64,000 nucleotides of DNA. Origin: a bacterium (GTDB lineage: Bacteria > Desulfobacterota > Desulfobulbia > Desulfobulbales > Desulfobulbaceae). The stretch is from NCBI GenBank assembly GCA_030538155.1, contig JAUNUN010000002.1:55040-119039 (forward strand), written 5' to 3'. Of the stretch, positions 7,608-18,429 are shown piece by piece; position 1 is the stretch's first letter; each line of letters opens with the position of its first letter. The translations under genes and the position numbers were made by a program. Below the pieces are notes generated by a model, which searched no databases, was not told the origin of the DNA, and saw nothing but the letters and a program-made list of their open reading frames with translations.

Positions 7608-9020
7608 ATGGTACCACCAGCCCAACTTCCGGACGACATTATTGCCCAGAAACAGCCTGCAGATGCTTCATCAGAACAAAAATCAATCCTGCCCAGGCTG
7701 GGCCTCATTGCCGGGGCCGCAGTACTGGCCTACCTGGTCTTCACCTTGCTGCCCTACGATGTGGAGGCTAAAAAGGGCTTGGCGCTCTTGACCTTTATTG
7801 CCATACTCTGGCTCACCGAGGCCCTGCACGTCACCATTACCGCGCTGCTGGTGCCCATCCTGGGTGTGATGATCGGCTTTAAGGATTTGACCACTGCCAA
7901 GGCGCTGAGTACCTTTGCCGACCCGGTCATCTTCCTCTTCTTTGGTGGTTTTGCCCTGGCAACCGCCTTGCACGCCCAAAAGCTCGACCGCAAGCTCGCC
8001 CTGGGTCTGATCGCTGCGGCAGGCGGGCGTATGGGCCTTGCCACCATGTATATCTTTCTGGCCACGGCCGGGCTCTCCATGTGGATCAGCAATACCGCCA
8101 CTGCGGCCATGATGCTGCCCCTTGCCCTGGGCCTGATTGCCCAGATGACCACGGACAAGCCCGGCACCAAAACCTATATTTTGCTGGGTATCGCCTATTC
8201 GGCCAGTGTCGGCGGGCTTGGCACCCTGGTAGGTTCGCCGCCCAACATTATTGCGGCCCGCGCCCTGGACATGAACTTTGCCGAATGGATGAAGATCGGT
8301 CTGCCCATGATGCTGATCCTGTTACCGGTCGTCTATGGGATGCTGTATATCATGTTCCGGCCGGATTTCGGTGAGCGGGTTTCGGGCATTCAGGTTTCCA
8401 TTCCCTGGACAACGCCCCGCATCATGACCATCATCCTTTTTGCCGTCACAGCCCTGTGCTGGATCTTCAGCAACAAAATTGCCGCAGTGACCAAGATCGG
8501 CGGCATGGATACGGTCATTGCCTTGGTTGCGGCCGTTCTGGTGGTGTCGCTGGGGCTGGCCACTTGGAAAGATGTATCGGCCAACACCGATTGGGGTGTG
8601 CTCTACCTCTTTGGCGGCGGCCTCACCTTAAGCGCCATCCTGCGTTCCTCGGGCGCATCAACCGTGCTCGGCAATGCGGTTGCCGGCGTTATGGGCGGAT
8701 TCACCCCTTTCTTTGTCTGTCTAGTCGTTGCCCTCTTCATCGTCTTTCTCACCGAGTTTACCAGTAACACTGCCTCGGCAGCCCTTCTGGTACCGGTTTT
8801 TGCGGCCATTGCCGAACAGATGAATATGCCCAAAGAACTCCTGGTCTTGATCATCGGTATCGGCGCTTCGCTTGCCTTCATGATGCCGGTGGCCACTCCG
8901 CCCAATGCCCTGGTCTTCGGTACCGGACATGTGCGCCAGCGCGACATGATCAAGGTGGGTTTTTGCCTGGAAATCATCGGGGCGTTCATCCTGGCCACCT
9001 ACGCGGTTCTCTTCCTGTAA
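7608..9020 (+). CDS. DASS-family sodium/dicarboxylate or sulfate symporter
   Basis: The 470-aa inner membrane protein has the duplicated SNT motifs of the DASS/CitMHS fold ([12 protein letters not shown] near 160, [12 protein letters not shown] near 385), each paired with a PPN motif (GSPPNIIAA near 210, ATPPNALVF near 430). These form the substrate and sodium sites. A soluble N-terminal segment of about 40 residues precedes the first span. The start is fixed by GGGGAGG seven bases before ATG 7608; the longer frame has no such site. Substrates may be C4-dicarboxylates, tricarboxylates or sulfate. The second half keeps all motifs, so it should be functional. Confidence 0.9.
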   Translation: MVPPAQLPDDIIAQKQPADASSEQKSILPRLGLIAGAAVLAYLVFTLLPYDVEAKKGLALLTFIAILWLTEALHVTITALLVPILGVMIGFKDLTTAKALSTFADPVIFLFFGGFALATALHAQKLDRKLALGLIAAAGGRMGLATMYIFLATAGLSMWISNTATAAMMLPLALGLIAQMTTDKPGTKTYILLGIAYSASVGGLGTLVGSPPNIIAARALDMNFAEWMKIGLPMMLILLPVVYGMLYIMFRPDFGERVSGIQVSIPWTTPRIMTIILFAVTALCWIFSNKIAAVTKIGGMDTVIALVAAVLVVSLGLATWKDVSANTDWGVLYLFGGGLTLSAILRSSGASTVLGNAVAGVMGGFTPFFVCLVVALFIVFLTEFTSNTASAALLVPVFAAIAEQMNMPKELLVLIIGIGASLAFMMPVATPPNALVFGTGHVRQRDMIKVGFCLEIIGAFILATYAVLFL

Positions 9021-9066
9021 GAAGCAGTAAAAGCAGTAGTCACTCTACCCTGCCTCAGCCGTATCT

Positions 9067-9102
9067 ATGCCGTTATAAGGGGATTTTCCCTTATAACGGC
9101 AT
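9067..9102. terminator. Perfect 15-bp hairpin after the DASS transporter
   Basis: ATGCCGTTATAAGGG (9067-9081) and CCCTTATAACGGCAT (9088-9102) form a fully complementary stem with loop GATTTT. No T tract follows, so it could be a Rho-independent-like stop, an mRNA stabiliser, or part of the metK leader. Confidence 0.55.
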
Positions 9103-9214
9103 GGTCCCAACCTTGCCTTTTACCCCCACCCGTGGTAGTAATTTCTGTTTCTTTTGTCCATCATGCCTGCTCTGCGGCTTGACCATATCGTGTATCATTA
9201 ACCGGGAGTTCCGT

Positions 9215-10378
<1,164 letters not shown>

Positions 10379-10401
10379 TCAATTTTAAGAAGGGAACTAT
10401 A

Positions 10402-11688
10402 ATGACGGACTATAAAATCGCGGATATCAAACTGGCCGAATGGGGCCGCAAGGAAGTGGCCATTGCCGAAACCGAGATGCCGGGCCTGATGGCGCTGAGG
10501 CAGGAATTCGGCCCGGAAAAGCCGCTTAAGGGCGCGCGTATCTCCGGCTGCCTGCACATGACCATCCAGACAGCGGTGCTCATGGAAACCCTGGTGCACC
10601 TGGGCGCTGAACTGCGCTGGTCATCCTGCAACATCTTTTCTACCCAGGATCACGCCGCAGCCGCCATGGTTGCCGCAGGCATCCCTACCTTTGCCTGGAA
10701 AGGGGAAACCGAGGAGGAATTCTGGTGGTGCATCGAGCAGACCATTTTCGGGCCGGACAACTGGCGGCCGAACATGCTGCTTGATGACGGCGGCGACCTT
10801 ACCCTGGTCATGCACCAGAAATATCCGGAACTGATGCGCGGGGTGCGCGGGGTGTCCGAGGAAACCACCACCGGCGTGCACCGCCTCTACGAGATGAGCC
10901 GCAAGGAGGCCCTCCTCTGCCCGGCCTTCAACGTGAACGATTCGGTCACCAAATCCAAGTTCGACAACCTCTACGGCTGCCGCGAATCCCTCATCGACGG
11001 CATCAAACGGGCAACCGACGTGATGATTGCCGGTAAGATTGCGGTGGTGATCGGTTACGGCGATGTGGGCAAGGGCTGCGCCCAGGCCCTGCGCGGCATG
11101 GGGGCCACGGTGCTGGTCACCGAGATCGACCCCATCTGCGCCCTGCAGGCGGCCATGGAAGGCTACCGCGTGGTGACCATGGAGGAGGCCGCGCCTGTGG
11201 GCAACATCTTCGTCACCTGCACCGGCAACCTCAAGGTTATTACCAGGACCCACATGGAGGTCATGCCCAATGAGGCCATTGTGTGCAACATCGGCCATTT
11301 TGATTCGGAAATCGATATCGCGGGCATCCGTGACCTGCCCTGGGACAACATCAAACCCCAGGTGGATCATGTCATTTTCCCGGACGGCAAGCGCCTGATC
11401 GTGCTGGCCGAGGGCCGCCTGGTCAACTTAGGCTGCGCCACCGGTCACGCCAGCTTTGTCATGAGCAACTCCTTCACCAACCAGGTGCTGGCCCAGATTG
11501 AATTGTGGCGCAACTCTGCCCAGTACGACAACAAGGTCTATGTGCTGCCCAAGTTGCTGGATGAGAAGGTGGCACGGCTGCATCTGGATAAAATCGGCGT
11601 CAAGCTCACCACCCTGAGCCGGGAACAGGCCGACTACATCGGTGTGCCGGTCGAAGGCCCCTACAAACCCGAGCACTACCGGTATTAG
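10402..11688 (+). CDS. ahcY: Adenosylhomocysteinase
   Basis: The 428-aa NAD-dependent hydrolase converts S-adenosylhomocysteine to adenosine and homocysteine, removing the product inhibitor of methyltransferases. Visible motifs: [16 protein letters not shown] near 55, [15 protein letters not shown], the NAD Rossmann loop [18 protein letters not shown] near 215, and the C-terminal [11 protein letters not shown] and KPEHYRY end typical of the family. AAGGGA lies about 7 bases before the start. It follows metK by 23 bp and completes the methyl cycle apart from methionine synthase, which is not in the window. Length is normal for the form lacking the plant/archaeal-type insertion. Confidence 0.97.
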   Translation: MTDYKIADIKLAEWGRKEVAIAETEMPGLMALRQEFGPEKPLKGARISGCLHMTIQTAVLMETLVHLGAELRWSSCNIFSTQDHAAAAMVAAGIPTFAWKGETEEEFWWCIEQTIFGPDNWRPNMLLDDGGDLTLVMHQKYPELMRGVRGVSEETTTGVHRLYEMSRKEALLCPAFNVNDSVTKSKFDNLYGCRESLIDGIKRATDVMIAGKIAVVIGYGDVGKGCAQALRGMGATVLVTEIDPICALQAAMEGYRVVTMEEAAPVGNIFVTCTGNLKVITRTHMEVMPNEAIVCNIGHFDSEIDIAGIRDLPWDNIKPQVDHVIFPDGKRLIVLAEGRLVNLGCATGHASFVMSNSFTNQVLAQIELWRNSAQYDNKVYVLPKLLDEKVARLHLDKIGVKLTTLSREQADYIGVPVEGPYKPEHYRY

Positions 11689-11720
11689 GACGAAGAGCCT
11701 GGTGGCAGTGGCACGGTGAG

Positions 11721-12167
11721 ATGCCCTACATCCGAAGGGCCCTTCAATCAGAGTTTGCGGCCATAACAGATGTTTGGGAAGCGTCTGTCAGGGCAAGCCA
11801 CGACTTCCTGTCTGAAGATGATTTGTGTGCGCTTCGTCCTCAAATCCTCAATACGTGGCTGCCCGCTGTACAGGTTACGGTCTGTACCGACGAGAAGGGT
11901 GACATCCTTGGTTTTAGCGGCGTTACCGATAATAAACTGGAGATGCTTTTTGTTGCTCCGGTATCACGAGGAAGGGGTGTGGGCAAGGCCTTGCTCATGC
12001 ATGCGGTAACGAACCTGGCTGTTTGCCTGGTTGATGTCAACGAGCAGAACGGACATGCCTTGGGATTTTATCAGCATTTCGGCTTTACAGTATTTGGGCG
12101 ATCCCCGGTAGACGGCCAAGGCAGAGCCTATCCACTGCTGCACATGAGGCGTAAGCCCTTTAGTTAA
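11721..12167 (+). CDS. GNAT-family N-acetyltransferase
   Basis: The 148-aa protein has the GNAT fold. The acetyl-CoA-binding motif A is FVAPVSRGRGVGKALLMHAV near residue 78, preceded by strand EKGDILGFSGVTDNKLEMLFV, and motif B is VDVNEQNGHALGFYQHFGF near 110, ending with RSPVDGQGRAYPLLHMRR. This C-terminal pattern resembles YjaB-like acetyltransferases. The substrate (a small amine or a protein N-terminus) is not predictable. It lies 32 bp after ahcY on the same strand and may be read through from that operon. It is followed by a LysE-type exporter. Confidence 0.88.
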   Translation: MPYIRRALQSEFAAITDVWEASVRASHDFLSEDDLCALRPQILNTWLPAVQVTVCTDEKGDILGFSGVTDNKLEMLFVAPVSRGRGVGKALLMHAVTNLAVCLVDVNEQNGHALGFYQHFGFTVFGRSPVDGQGRAYPLLHMRRKPFS

Positions 12168-12271
12168 ACCGGCAGCCTGACTTTTTATCGGTGCGGCACA
12201 GAAACATAGCCCCCCTATCGCGGCCTCAATGTCTACCAATGCCTATAATACTTATAGAGTTAGCAGGATGT

Positions 12272-12937
12272 ATGCCGCCCCTTGACGTCAGTCTGGCTTT
12301 TTTCATAGCTTCCATTGTTCTGGCCCTGGCCCCAGGGCCGGACAATATTTTCGTGCTCACCCAATCCGCGCTCTACGGCTGGAAACAGGGTTTGAGCGTC
12401 ACCATCGGCCTCTGCACCGGGCTCTTGGTGCACACCGCCCTAGTTGCCGGTGGGGTGGCGGCCCTTATCCTCGCCTCTCCCCTGCTCTTCACCGCATTAA
12501 AGACTATCGGCGCTTTGTACCTGCTCTACCTTGCCTGGGGGGCCATGCGCGCAGGTACGACCGCGCAAACCGTTTCAGCCGCGGCGAACGCTCCACCCGG
12601 CCTTGATTCTTCCCATAGCCCCTCCCTGCGCCTTATTCAGTTGTACCGGCGCGGCATTATCATGAATATCACCAACCCCAAGGTCTCCATCTTTTTCCTC
12701 GCCTTTCTGCCGCAATTCACCCGGCCGGGCCATGGCCCGCTCATCGGCCAGATCCTCTGGCTGGGCCTGCTCTTCATCCTGGCCACCATCCTCATCTTCG
12801 GCGGCATCGCCATTCTGGCCGGCAATTTGGGCACAAAGTTACAGCAATCACAGCGCATGCAGCGCCGGCTCAACTGGGCGGCAGCCGCCATCTTCGCAGG
12901 CTTGGCTCTGCACCTGCTGCTTTCGCAGGTCAGCTGA
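12272..12937 (+). CDS. LysE/RhtB-family amino-acid exporter
   Basis: The 221-aa protein starts at ATG 12272. The first span and motif LAFFIASIVLALAPGPDNIF are diagnostic of LysE/RhtB carriers (APGPD). Later come GLCTGLLVHTALVAGGVAAL and LYLLYLAWGAMRAG, then FRRG-like YRRGIIMNITNPKVSIFFLAFLP, all in family order. About six membrane spans are predicted. Such proteins export homoserine, threonine, lysine or similar metabolites. The longer frame upstream adds non-family residues and was not used. The gene is convergent with selD, with a 92-bp gap. Confidence 0.9.
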   Translation: MPPLDVSLAFFIASIVLALAPGPDNIFVLTQSALYGWKQGLSVTIGLCTGLLVHTALVAGGVAALILASPLLFTALKTIGALYLLYLAWGAMRAGTTAQTVSAAANAPPGLDSSHSPSLRLIQLYRRGIIMNITNPKVSIFFLAFLPQFTRPGHGPLIGQILWLGLLFILATILIFGGIAILAGNLGTKLQQSQRMQRRLNWAAAAIFAGLALHLLLSQVS

Positions 12938-13029
12938 TTTTCAGAGACAAAGCAGGAAAACGTTACAGGAAGTTCCGGCCTGCAGCAAAAGGCAGCTACC
13001 AGGCCTACACCTGTGATTTGGAACTGGAA

Positions 13030-14100
13030 TCAGGAGAGATAGATCGTGCCGGTCGGGCCTTCTTCCACCCGGCCGATAAGCTGAACAGGCTGGGAATAGC
13101 CAAGCTCATCCAGGCCCCTGATCAGGGCAAGAGCCGCCTGCTCGCTCAGGGAAAAAAGCAGGCCGCCCGAGGTCTGCGGATCAAAACCCAGCATTTCCTC
13201 GACCGCATCCCGGGGCAGGGATGAGTGGACAAAACTGCGGTAGTGCTCCTGGTTACGATACGCGCCCGCCGGGATCATACCCATGGACGCCATATCAAGG
13301 GTCTCGGGCAGAAGCGGCAGGCTCCCGGCCCCAATATGCAGGCTGACCCCGGAAGCAGCAGCCATTTCATGGGCATGGCCAAAGAGGCCGAAGCCGGTGA
13401 TATCGGTGCAGGCATGGACTTGTTGGCGCAGGGCTGCAAAGCCTTGCTGCGCCAGCACCGCAAGCGGAGCCCGGTTCAAGGTCGCCATGGCGGTGATCAT
13501 GGCCTCTTCGGCACTTTGCGGCAGTAAGCCGCCCTTCAGGGCTGTGGCCAGGATGCCGCAACCCAAAGGTTTGGTTAAAAGCAGGACATCTCCGACCTGC
13601 GCGCCTGCATTGGTGAGCAGGTGCTCGGGCGCGACCGTGCCGGTCACAGACAGGCCGTACTTCAGCTCCTGATCTTCCACGGAGTGGCCGCCCACCAAAA
13701 GCGCGCCCGCCTCCTTGATCTTGTCGAGCCCACCCTCCAGCACCAGGCGGAACACAGAGGCATCCATCTGTTCTGCCGGGCAGCACAGAAGGTTCATGCA
13801 CAGAAGCGGCTGTCCGCCCATGGCATAGACATCAGAAAGGGCATTGGCCGCCGCAATCCGACCAAAGGCAAAGGGATCGTCCACCATGGGGGTGAAAAAA
13901 TCCACGGTCTGGATCAGCGCGGTGGTCTCGTTGAGCAGGTACACGCCCGCGTCATCGCTGGTCGAGCTGCCGACCAGCAGGCGAGGATCATCGGGCAATT
14001 CAAGCCCGCAGAGTAAGCGGTCCAGGTCCCCTGGACCGAGCTTGGCAGCTCAGCCCGCAGCCTTGACGGTGCGGGTCAACCGGATCTTTTTGTGGCTCAT
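13030..14100 (-). CDS. selD: Selenophosphate synthetase, itself a selenoprotein (Sec17)
   Basis: SelD makes selenophosphate from selenide and ATP, the selenium donor for Sec-tRNA. An ordinary reading begins only at 13998, inside the enzyme. Extending the frame through one TGA (14052-14050) reaches ATG 14100 and restores the N-terminus, with the family active-site motif as VKAAGUAAKLGPGDL. TGA therefore replaces the usual Cys/Sec codon 17. Downstream motifs fit: STSDDAGVY, TVDFFTPMVDDPFAFGRIAAANALSD, GGHSVEDQELKYGLSVTG and DITGFGLFGHAHEMA. The product is 356 aa, the normal length. A hairpin 12 bases after the UGA could be the SECIS element. It is divergent from purF and convergent with the LysE gene. 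Confidence 0.95.
14019..14037 (-). promoter_or_regulatory. Candidate bacterial SECIS hairpin in selD
   Basis: On the minus strand, 12 bases after the UGA, GGTCCAGG and CCTGGACC form a perfect 8-bp stem around GGA. Bacterial SECIS elements lie just 3' of the UGA within the reading frame and are bound by SelB; distance and position fit. The call is by eye. Confidence 0.6.
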
Positions 14101-14295
14101 ACGCTTTACCGGAAGAAAAACTTGAAAAAAAGGACGTGATCTGTTTCATAATGCTTTTTGAGTCACGCTGCAACGTGAACCAAAAAATACTGGTATGAAC
14201 CACAAGGCACAAGGAAAGCGGTTCTTTGTGCCTTTCCTGTTTGCAGAGCTGGGGCAAGTCTCCGGCCCATGCCGACTTCTGATATGTGTGCGGAT

Positions 14296-15714
14296 ATGTC
14301 TAACGAAGAACAGTGGAAACCACGCCACGAATGCGGTATTTGCGGTGTATTCGGGCACGAAGATGCCGCCAAGCTGGTGTATTTCGGCCTGTATGCCCTG
14401 CAGCACCGCGGCCAGGAAAGCGCCGGTATCGCGGCCGGCGACGGCGAGCGCATCGCCGTGCACAAAGATATGGGCCTGGTGCCGGATGTGTTCAGCGAAA
14501 GGACCCTAGCCAAGCTCACCGGCCATGTAGCAAGCGGCCATGTGCGCTACTCCACCACCGGGGCCTCCAGCCCGATCAATGTGCAGCCCTTCATGATCCG
14601 GCACCGGGGCCTGTCCATGACCATTGCCCACAACGGCAACCTGGTCAATTCCATAGCCTTGCACACCGTGCTTGAAGAGGAAGGCGCAATTTTCCAGACC
14701 ACCATGGACAGCGAAATCGTGCTGCACCTGCTGGTGCGGCACCTGGGCAAACACGAACTGGCCGAGGCTATTGCCAAAACCTTTTGCTGCATCAAGGGGG
14801 CCTATTCGCTCTTGCTCATGACCAAGGACTGCCTGATTGCCGTGCGCGACCCCAACGGTTTTCGGCCGCTCTGCCTAGGCATGCTGGAAAACGGAGCCTA
14901 TGTGGTGGCCTCGGAGACCTGCGCGCTTGATTTGATCGAGGCCCAATACCTGCGCGACATTGAGCCGGGCGAGGTACTGCTCATCAACAAGGATGGTTTG
15001 CAGTCCCTGCACCCCTGGCCATCGACGCAAAAAAGTTTCTGCATCTTCGAGCACGTCTACTTTGCCCGCCCCGACAGTGATGTCTTCGGCTTCAATGTCT
15101 ATGCGGCCCGCAAGCGCATGGGCGCGATCATGGCCAAGGAAACCGATATCAAGGCGGATTTTGTCATGCCGTTTCCGGATTCGGGCAACTATGCCGCCCT
15201 GGGCTATGCCCAGGCATCGGGCATTCCCCTGGAAATCGGCATGATCCGCAACCACTACGTGGGCCGCACCTTTATCCAGCCCAGCCAGTCCATGCGGGAC
15301 TTCTCGGTACGGGTGAAACTGAACCCGGTGCGCGACCTGCTCAAGGGCAAGCGGGTGGTGATCATGGAAGATTCCATCATCCGCGGCACTACCGGCCGCA
15401 GCCGGGTGCAGTCGCTGCGCCAGGCCGGAGCCGCCGAGGTGCACATGCTGGTCAGTTGCCCGCCCACCTGTCATGCCTGCTACTACGGCATTGATTTTCC
15501 GACCACTTCCCAGTTGATTGCAGCCAACAACAGCATTGATGGCATCCGTGAATACCTTGGCCTGGATTCGCTCCATTACCTGAGCCTGGAAGGTTTGGTC
15601 GAGGCAACCGGCCTGCCCAAAGAGCAATTCTGCCTGGCCTGCTTCAACGGCGACTACCCCATCCAGCCGGACACCTCCTTTACCAAAGACTCCTTGGCCA
15701 ATTGCTGCTTTTGA
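14296..15714 (+). CDS. purF: Amidophosphoribosyltransferase (purine synthesis, FeS type)
   Basis: PurF makes phosphoribosylamine from PRPP and glutamine. With ATG 14296 (MSNEEQWKPRHE, then CGICGVFG), a 12-residue propeptide precedes the catalytic Cys, as in the Bacillus-type enzyme; in-frame ATGs at 14269 and 14284 are alternatives. The glutaminase domain spans about 1-240 (LQHRGQESAGI, GHVRYSTTGAS, AHNGNLVN). The PRTase domain has VVIMEDSIIRGTTGRSRV near 365. Cysteines in SFCIFEH, CPPTCHACYYG and CLACFNGDYP match the ligands of the structural 4Fe-4S cluster that senses oxygen. The gene is divergent from selD. Confidence 0.95.
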   Translation: MSNEEQWKPRHECGICGVFGHEDAAKLVYFGLYALQHRGQESAGIAAGDGERIAVHKDMGLVPDVFSERTLAKLTGHVASGHVRYSTTGASSPINVQPFMIRHRGLSMTIAHNGNLVNSIALHTVLEEEGAIFQTTMDSEIVLHLLVRHLGKHELAEAIAKTFCCIKGAYSLLLMTKDCLIAVRDPNGFRPLCLGMLENGAYVVASETCALDLIEAQYLRDIEPGEVLLINKDGLQSLHPWPSTQKSFCIFEHVYFARPDSDVFGFNVYAARKRMGAIMAKETDIKADFVMPFPDSGNYAALGYAQASGIPLEIGMIRNHYVGRTFIQPSQSMRDFSVRVKLNPVRDLLKGKRVVIMEDSIIRGTTGRSRVQSLRQAGAAEVHMLVSCPPTCHACYYGIDFPTTSQLIAANNSIDGIREYLGLDSLHYLSLEGLVEATGLPKEQFCLACFNGDYPIQPDTSFTKDSLANCCF

Positions 15715-15759
15715 GCTTAGCGTTTTTGGGTAGCGGCTGAGAAATGAACAGGAGGGGCC

Positions 15760-16356
15760 ATGTTCGGCATTATCTTTCTGTGGCTCCTGTGGTGCTTGCT
15801 CCACAGTGCGCTGATTGCACGAACAATAACGAGCCGCATCGCGCAACTGCCCGGCCCCTGGCCCAGTCTCTACAGGATCGCGTATAACGCTTTTTCCTTA
15901 GCGACCTTGCTGCCCCTTGCCTGGATAAGCCACAGTTTTCCGCAAAAGCCTCTTGTTTTGCCGCTGTGGTTTTTCCTTGTGCAGGTATTCCTGCTCACCT
16001 ACGCTCTCTTTCTCTTTGCCGCCGGAGCCAGGCAATACAGTCTGGCCGATTTCTCCGGCTGGAAGCAATGGCAACGCTACCGGCGAAGGGAAGCCTCGTC
16101 GGGCCCTGAGCCTCTTCGTACCAAAGGCATCCTCCGCCATATCCGCCACCCCTGGTATGCGGCCGCCCTGGCCTTGCTGTGGGCCTTTCCTCTCACCGAT
16201 CTGAACCTGATCATCCGTTCTATCCTCAGCATATACATAGTTGCCGGTAGCCTGCTTGAAGAGAGAAAACTTGCCATCATCCATGGGGAACGCTACCGTG
16301 CATACACTCGGGTAACGCCCCGTTTCTTTCCCTGGAAATTTTTCATGCGCAACTAA
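15760..16356 (+). CDS. Membrane methyltransferase-like protein (isoprenylcysteine methyltransferase/NnrU type)
   Basis: The 198-aa protein has about five membrane spans. Its C-terminal half carries the ICMT/PEMT-type motif: GILRHIRHPWYAAALALLW (RHPxY), then LEERKLAIIHGERYRAY and TPRFFP, which bind the methyl donor in this superfamily. The N-terminal half (LWLLWCLLHSALIA) resembles NnrU and related proteins with an HS motif in helix 1. The substrate is unknown; isoprenoid, phospholipid or thiol methylation are options. AGGAGG lies 8 bases before the start. It follows purF by 45 bp but is functionally unrelated. Confidence 0.75.
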   Translation: MFGIIFLWLLWCLLHSALIARTITSRIAQLPGPWPSLYRIAYNAFSLATLLPLAWISHSFPQKPLVLPLWFFLVQVFLLTYALFLFAAGARQYSLADFSGWKQWQRYRRREASSGPEPLRTKGILRHIRHPWYAAALALLWAFPLTDLNLIIRSILSIYIVAGSLLEERKLAIIHGERYRAYTRVTPRFFPWKFFMRN

Positions 16357-16554
16357 TTCCAGTGCCGGATCAAAGAAGTGTATCAAGGAGGCGAGACAAA
16401 TGCGACGCAGGCGTATATACAGGTACGTCCGACGAGCATTTGCTGGAGCCGACACAGATAGGGCTTTGATTTGGAAAGGGAATAAAGCAGCTTGCGCAAG
16501 AACTCAGGATGCGGGCATCCCTGCTCTCTGCCCCTGCCGCAACAGGCGTGATCC

Positions 16555-17532
16555 ATGGATACCAGCCAGGCACCTCTCTTCTTTATCCTCAATGCCGCTG
16601 CAGGCTCCCAGCATGCGGAGGCCACCATTGCGGCCATCAAAAACGGTATGGCCGGCTCGAATCGGGAGTACCGCCTGATCACCTTAGAATCAGGCGATAC
16701 AAAAAGGCGCATCAGGGCCGTGGTTGAAGAAGTCTGTACAGCCGAGGCCATCGTGGTGGCAGCAGGCGGCGACGGCACCATCAGCGGGGTTGCGCAGCAA
16801 CTGGTCAACCGGCCCTGCCCCTTGGGTGTCCTGCCCCAGGGTACCTTCAACTTCTTTGCCCGCAGCCTGGGTATGGCGGAAGAAACTGAAGAGGCGGTGC
16901 GGCAACTCCTCCAAAGCCGCCCAAGGCCCATCCAGGCGGGCATGGTCAACGGTCGGCTTTTTCTGGTCAATGCAAGCTTAGGCCTGCATCCGCAGATGCT
17001 CGTTGATCGCGAGGCCTTCAAGACAAAACTGGGCCGTCACCGGCTGGTGGCCATGCTGGCAGGCCTCTTTACCCTGGCGCAGCGGCCCCATGACCTCAAC
17101 CTGCGTCTGAGCGGCGACAGTGGGGAAATCAGCACCAAGACCCCGCTTCTTTTTGTCTGCAACAACCCCCTGCAACTGGAACAGCTTGGCCTTGGAGGCA
17201 GCCGCCGGCATGGCCCGGTCCCTGCCCTGAGCCACGGGCTTATGGCTGTAGTACTCAAACATGCCGGCAGCCTGCAGCTCTATCACCTAGCGCTCAAGGG
17301 TGCGCTGGGCAGTTTAGGCGAAGATGAACATCTTTCGCTGAGCACCTTCAACCATCTTACGGTGCAGCCCCGGCCACGCTGGCGTTATCGCACGGTCAAG
17401 GTGGCCCTGGACGGCGAAGTGCAACGCATGCGCACACCTCTTTTTTTCGAGGCGGTTCCCGGCGCAATCAGCGTAATGACGCCGCCAACAGCCGAGTCGG
17501 CCATACCTCCGGCTCAGCCTGCCCAGCCATGA
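16555..17532 (+). CDS. Diacylglycerol-kinase-family lipid kinase
   Basis: The 325-aa protein has the DAGK catalytic domain: LFFILNAAAGSQ at the N-terminus, the ATP loop VAAGGDGTISGVAQQL near residue 68, and LGVLPQGTFNFFARSLGM near 98, where GT(F)N corresponds to the conserved GTxND region. The C-terminal domain is the beta-sandwich typical of YegS/DgkB proteins. It would phosphorylate diacylglycerol, sphingosine-like or other lipid alcohols. Its stop overlaps the next gene (a phosphoesterase) by four bases, suggesting coupled translation and a joint role. An out-of-frame ORF from 16400 with a strong ribosome binding site runs into this gene; see rejected items. Confidence 0.9.
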   Translation: MDTSQAPLFFILNAAAGSQHAEATIAAIKNGMAGSNREYRLITLESGDTKRRIRAVVEEVCTAEAIVVAAGGDGTISGVAQQLVNRPCPLGVLPQGTFNFFARSLGMAEETEEAVRQLLQSRPRPIQAGMVNGRLFLVNASLGLHPQMLVDREAFKTKLGRHRLVAMLAGLFTLAQRPHDLNLRLSGDSGEISTKTPLLFVCNNPLQLEQLGLGGSRRHGPVPALSHGLMAVVLKHAGSLQLYHLALKGALGSLGEDEHLSLSTFNHLTVQPRPRWRYRTVKVALDGEVQRMRTPLFFEAVPGAISVMTPPTAESAIPPAQPAQP

Positions 17533-18380
17533 CCACTTTGCTGCACATATCCGATACCCACTTCGGTACCGAAATCCCGGCAGTGCTGGCAGCACTCAGG
17601 CAGCAGGTGCACGCGATGCCGGTTGACGCCATCATCCTTTCCGGCGATTTGACTCAACGCGCCCGGCTCTATCAATTCCGCAACTGCCGCGCCTTTATCG
17701 ACTCGCTGAGCGACCTGCCGCTTCTCGCCGTTCCCGGTAATCACGATATTTCCCTGTGGTGTCCCTGGGAACGGCTCTTCACCCCGTACCGGCGCTATCA
17801 CACCTATTTCCCTACCGATTTTGACCGGCACGGCCTTATCTGCGCCCAGATTGGGGATGCCTATATTGTGGCGGTGCGCTCAACCCGGCGATACCGCCAT
17901 ATCCATGGCGAACTTTCGGCCCGCCAGATCGACCGGGTCGGCCGGCTGCTGCAGCAAGCTCCAGCCGGGGCCCTGAAACTGGTGGTCTGCCACCAGCCGC
18001 TCTATGTGACCGACCAGGAAGATGAAGTTGACCTAGTGCGCGGCGCACACAGGGCTGTTCCTGTGTGGCGGGCCGCAGGCGCGGACGGCATTGTCAGCGG
18101 CCATATCCACCAGCCCTTTATCGTGCCCATTCCCCCCGGCAAGAATGCCCTCAGCACCCGGCCGATGTGGGCCATCCAGACCGGCACCACAGCTTCTACC
18201 CGGCTGCGTGACAACTACCCCAACGCCTTCAATATCATCAGCAACGATGTTTCCGGCCTGGGGCCGCAAGAAGTGCACAATCCCCTTGCCCTGCCGCAAC
18301 CGGACTGGCTGGCCGGCCTGTGGCTGTATGACTTTAAATCTGCGCAATTCTTGCCATACAGGCAGTATTGGATAAGATAG
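17529..18380 (+). CDS. Calcineurin-like metallophosphoesterase
   Basis: The 283-aa protein has all five metallophosphoesterase motifs in order: HISDTHFGT (residue 7), LSGDLTQRA (40), VPGNHDISLW (71), VCHQPLYV (about 152) and GHIHQPF (about 194). These bind the two-metal centre. The fold class hydrolyses phosphomonoesters, phosphodiesters or pyrophosphates; a UDP-diacylglucosamine or cAMP-type substrate cannot be told apart here. The ATGA overlap with the lipid kinase gene makes a two-gene operon, so a lipid phosphate is a reasonable guess. Confidence 0.9.
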   Translation: MTTLLHISDTHFGTEIPAVLAALRQQVHAMPVDAIILSGDLTQRARLYQFRNCRAFIDSLSDLPLLAVPGNHDISLWCPWERLFTPYRRYHTYFPTDFDRHGLICAQIGDAYIVAVRSTRRYRHIHGELSARQIDRVGRLLQQAPAGALKLVVCHQPLYVTDQEDEVDLVRGAHRAVPVWRAAGADGIVSGHIHQPFIVPIPPGKNALSTRPMWAIQTGTTASTRLRDNYPNAFNIISNDVSGLGPQEVHNPLALPQPDWLAGLWLYDFKSAQFLPYRQYWIR

Positions 18381-18429
18381 ACAGAAAAGAGCCGCCCGTA
18401 TTGAGCGGTTCATAATCCGGAGAAAAGCC

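Noticed and set aside
8963..9214. N-terminal extension of the metK frame
   Set aside because: The extra residues overlap the DASS gene end and a hairpin and have no MetK similarity; ATG 9215 begins the conserved [17 protein letters not shown] region.
14100..14290. Purine riboswitch before purF
   Set aside because: I could not find the conserved three-way-junction core in the leader; only a short TCACG/CGTGA stem is visible.
16400..16678. Plus-strand ORF of 92 aa with a strong ribosome binding site (AAGGAGG at 16384-16390)
   Set aside because: It is Arg/Pro-rich, overlaps the lipid kinase out of frame and has no family features. The strong site may be a remnant or serve a short leader peptide; not enough to call a gene.
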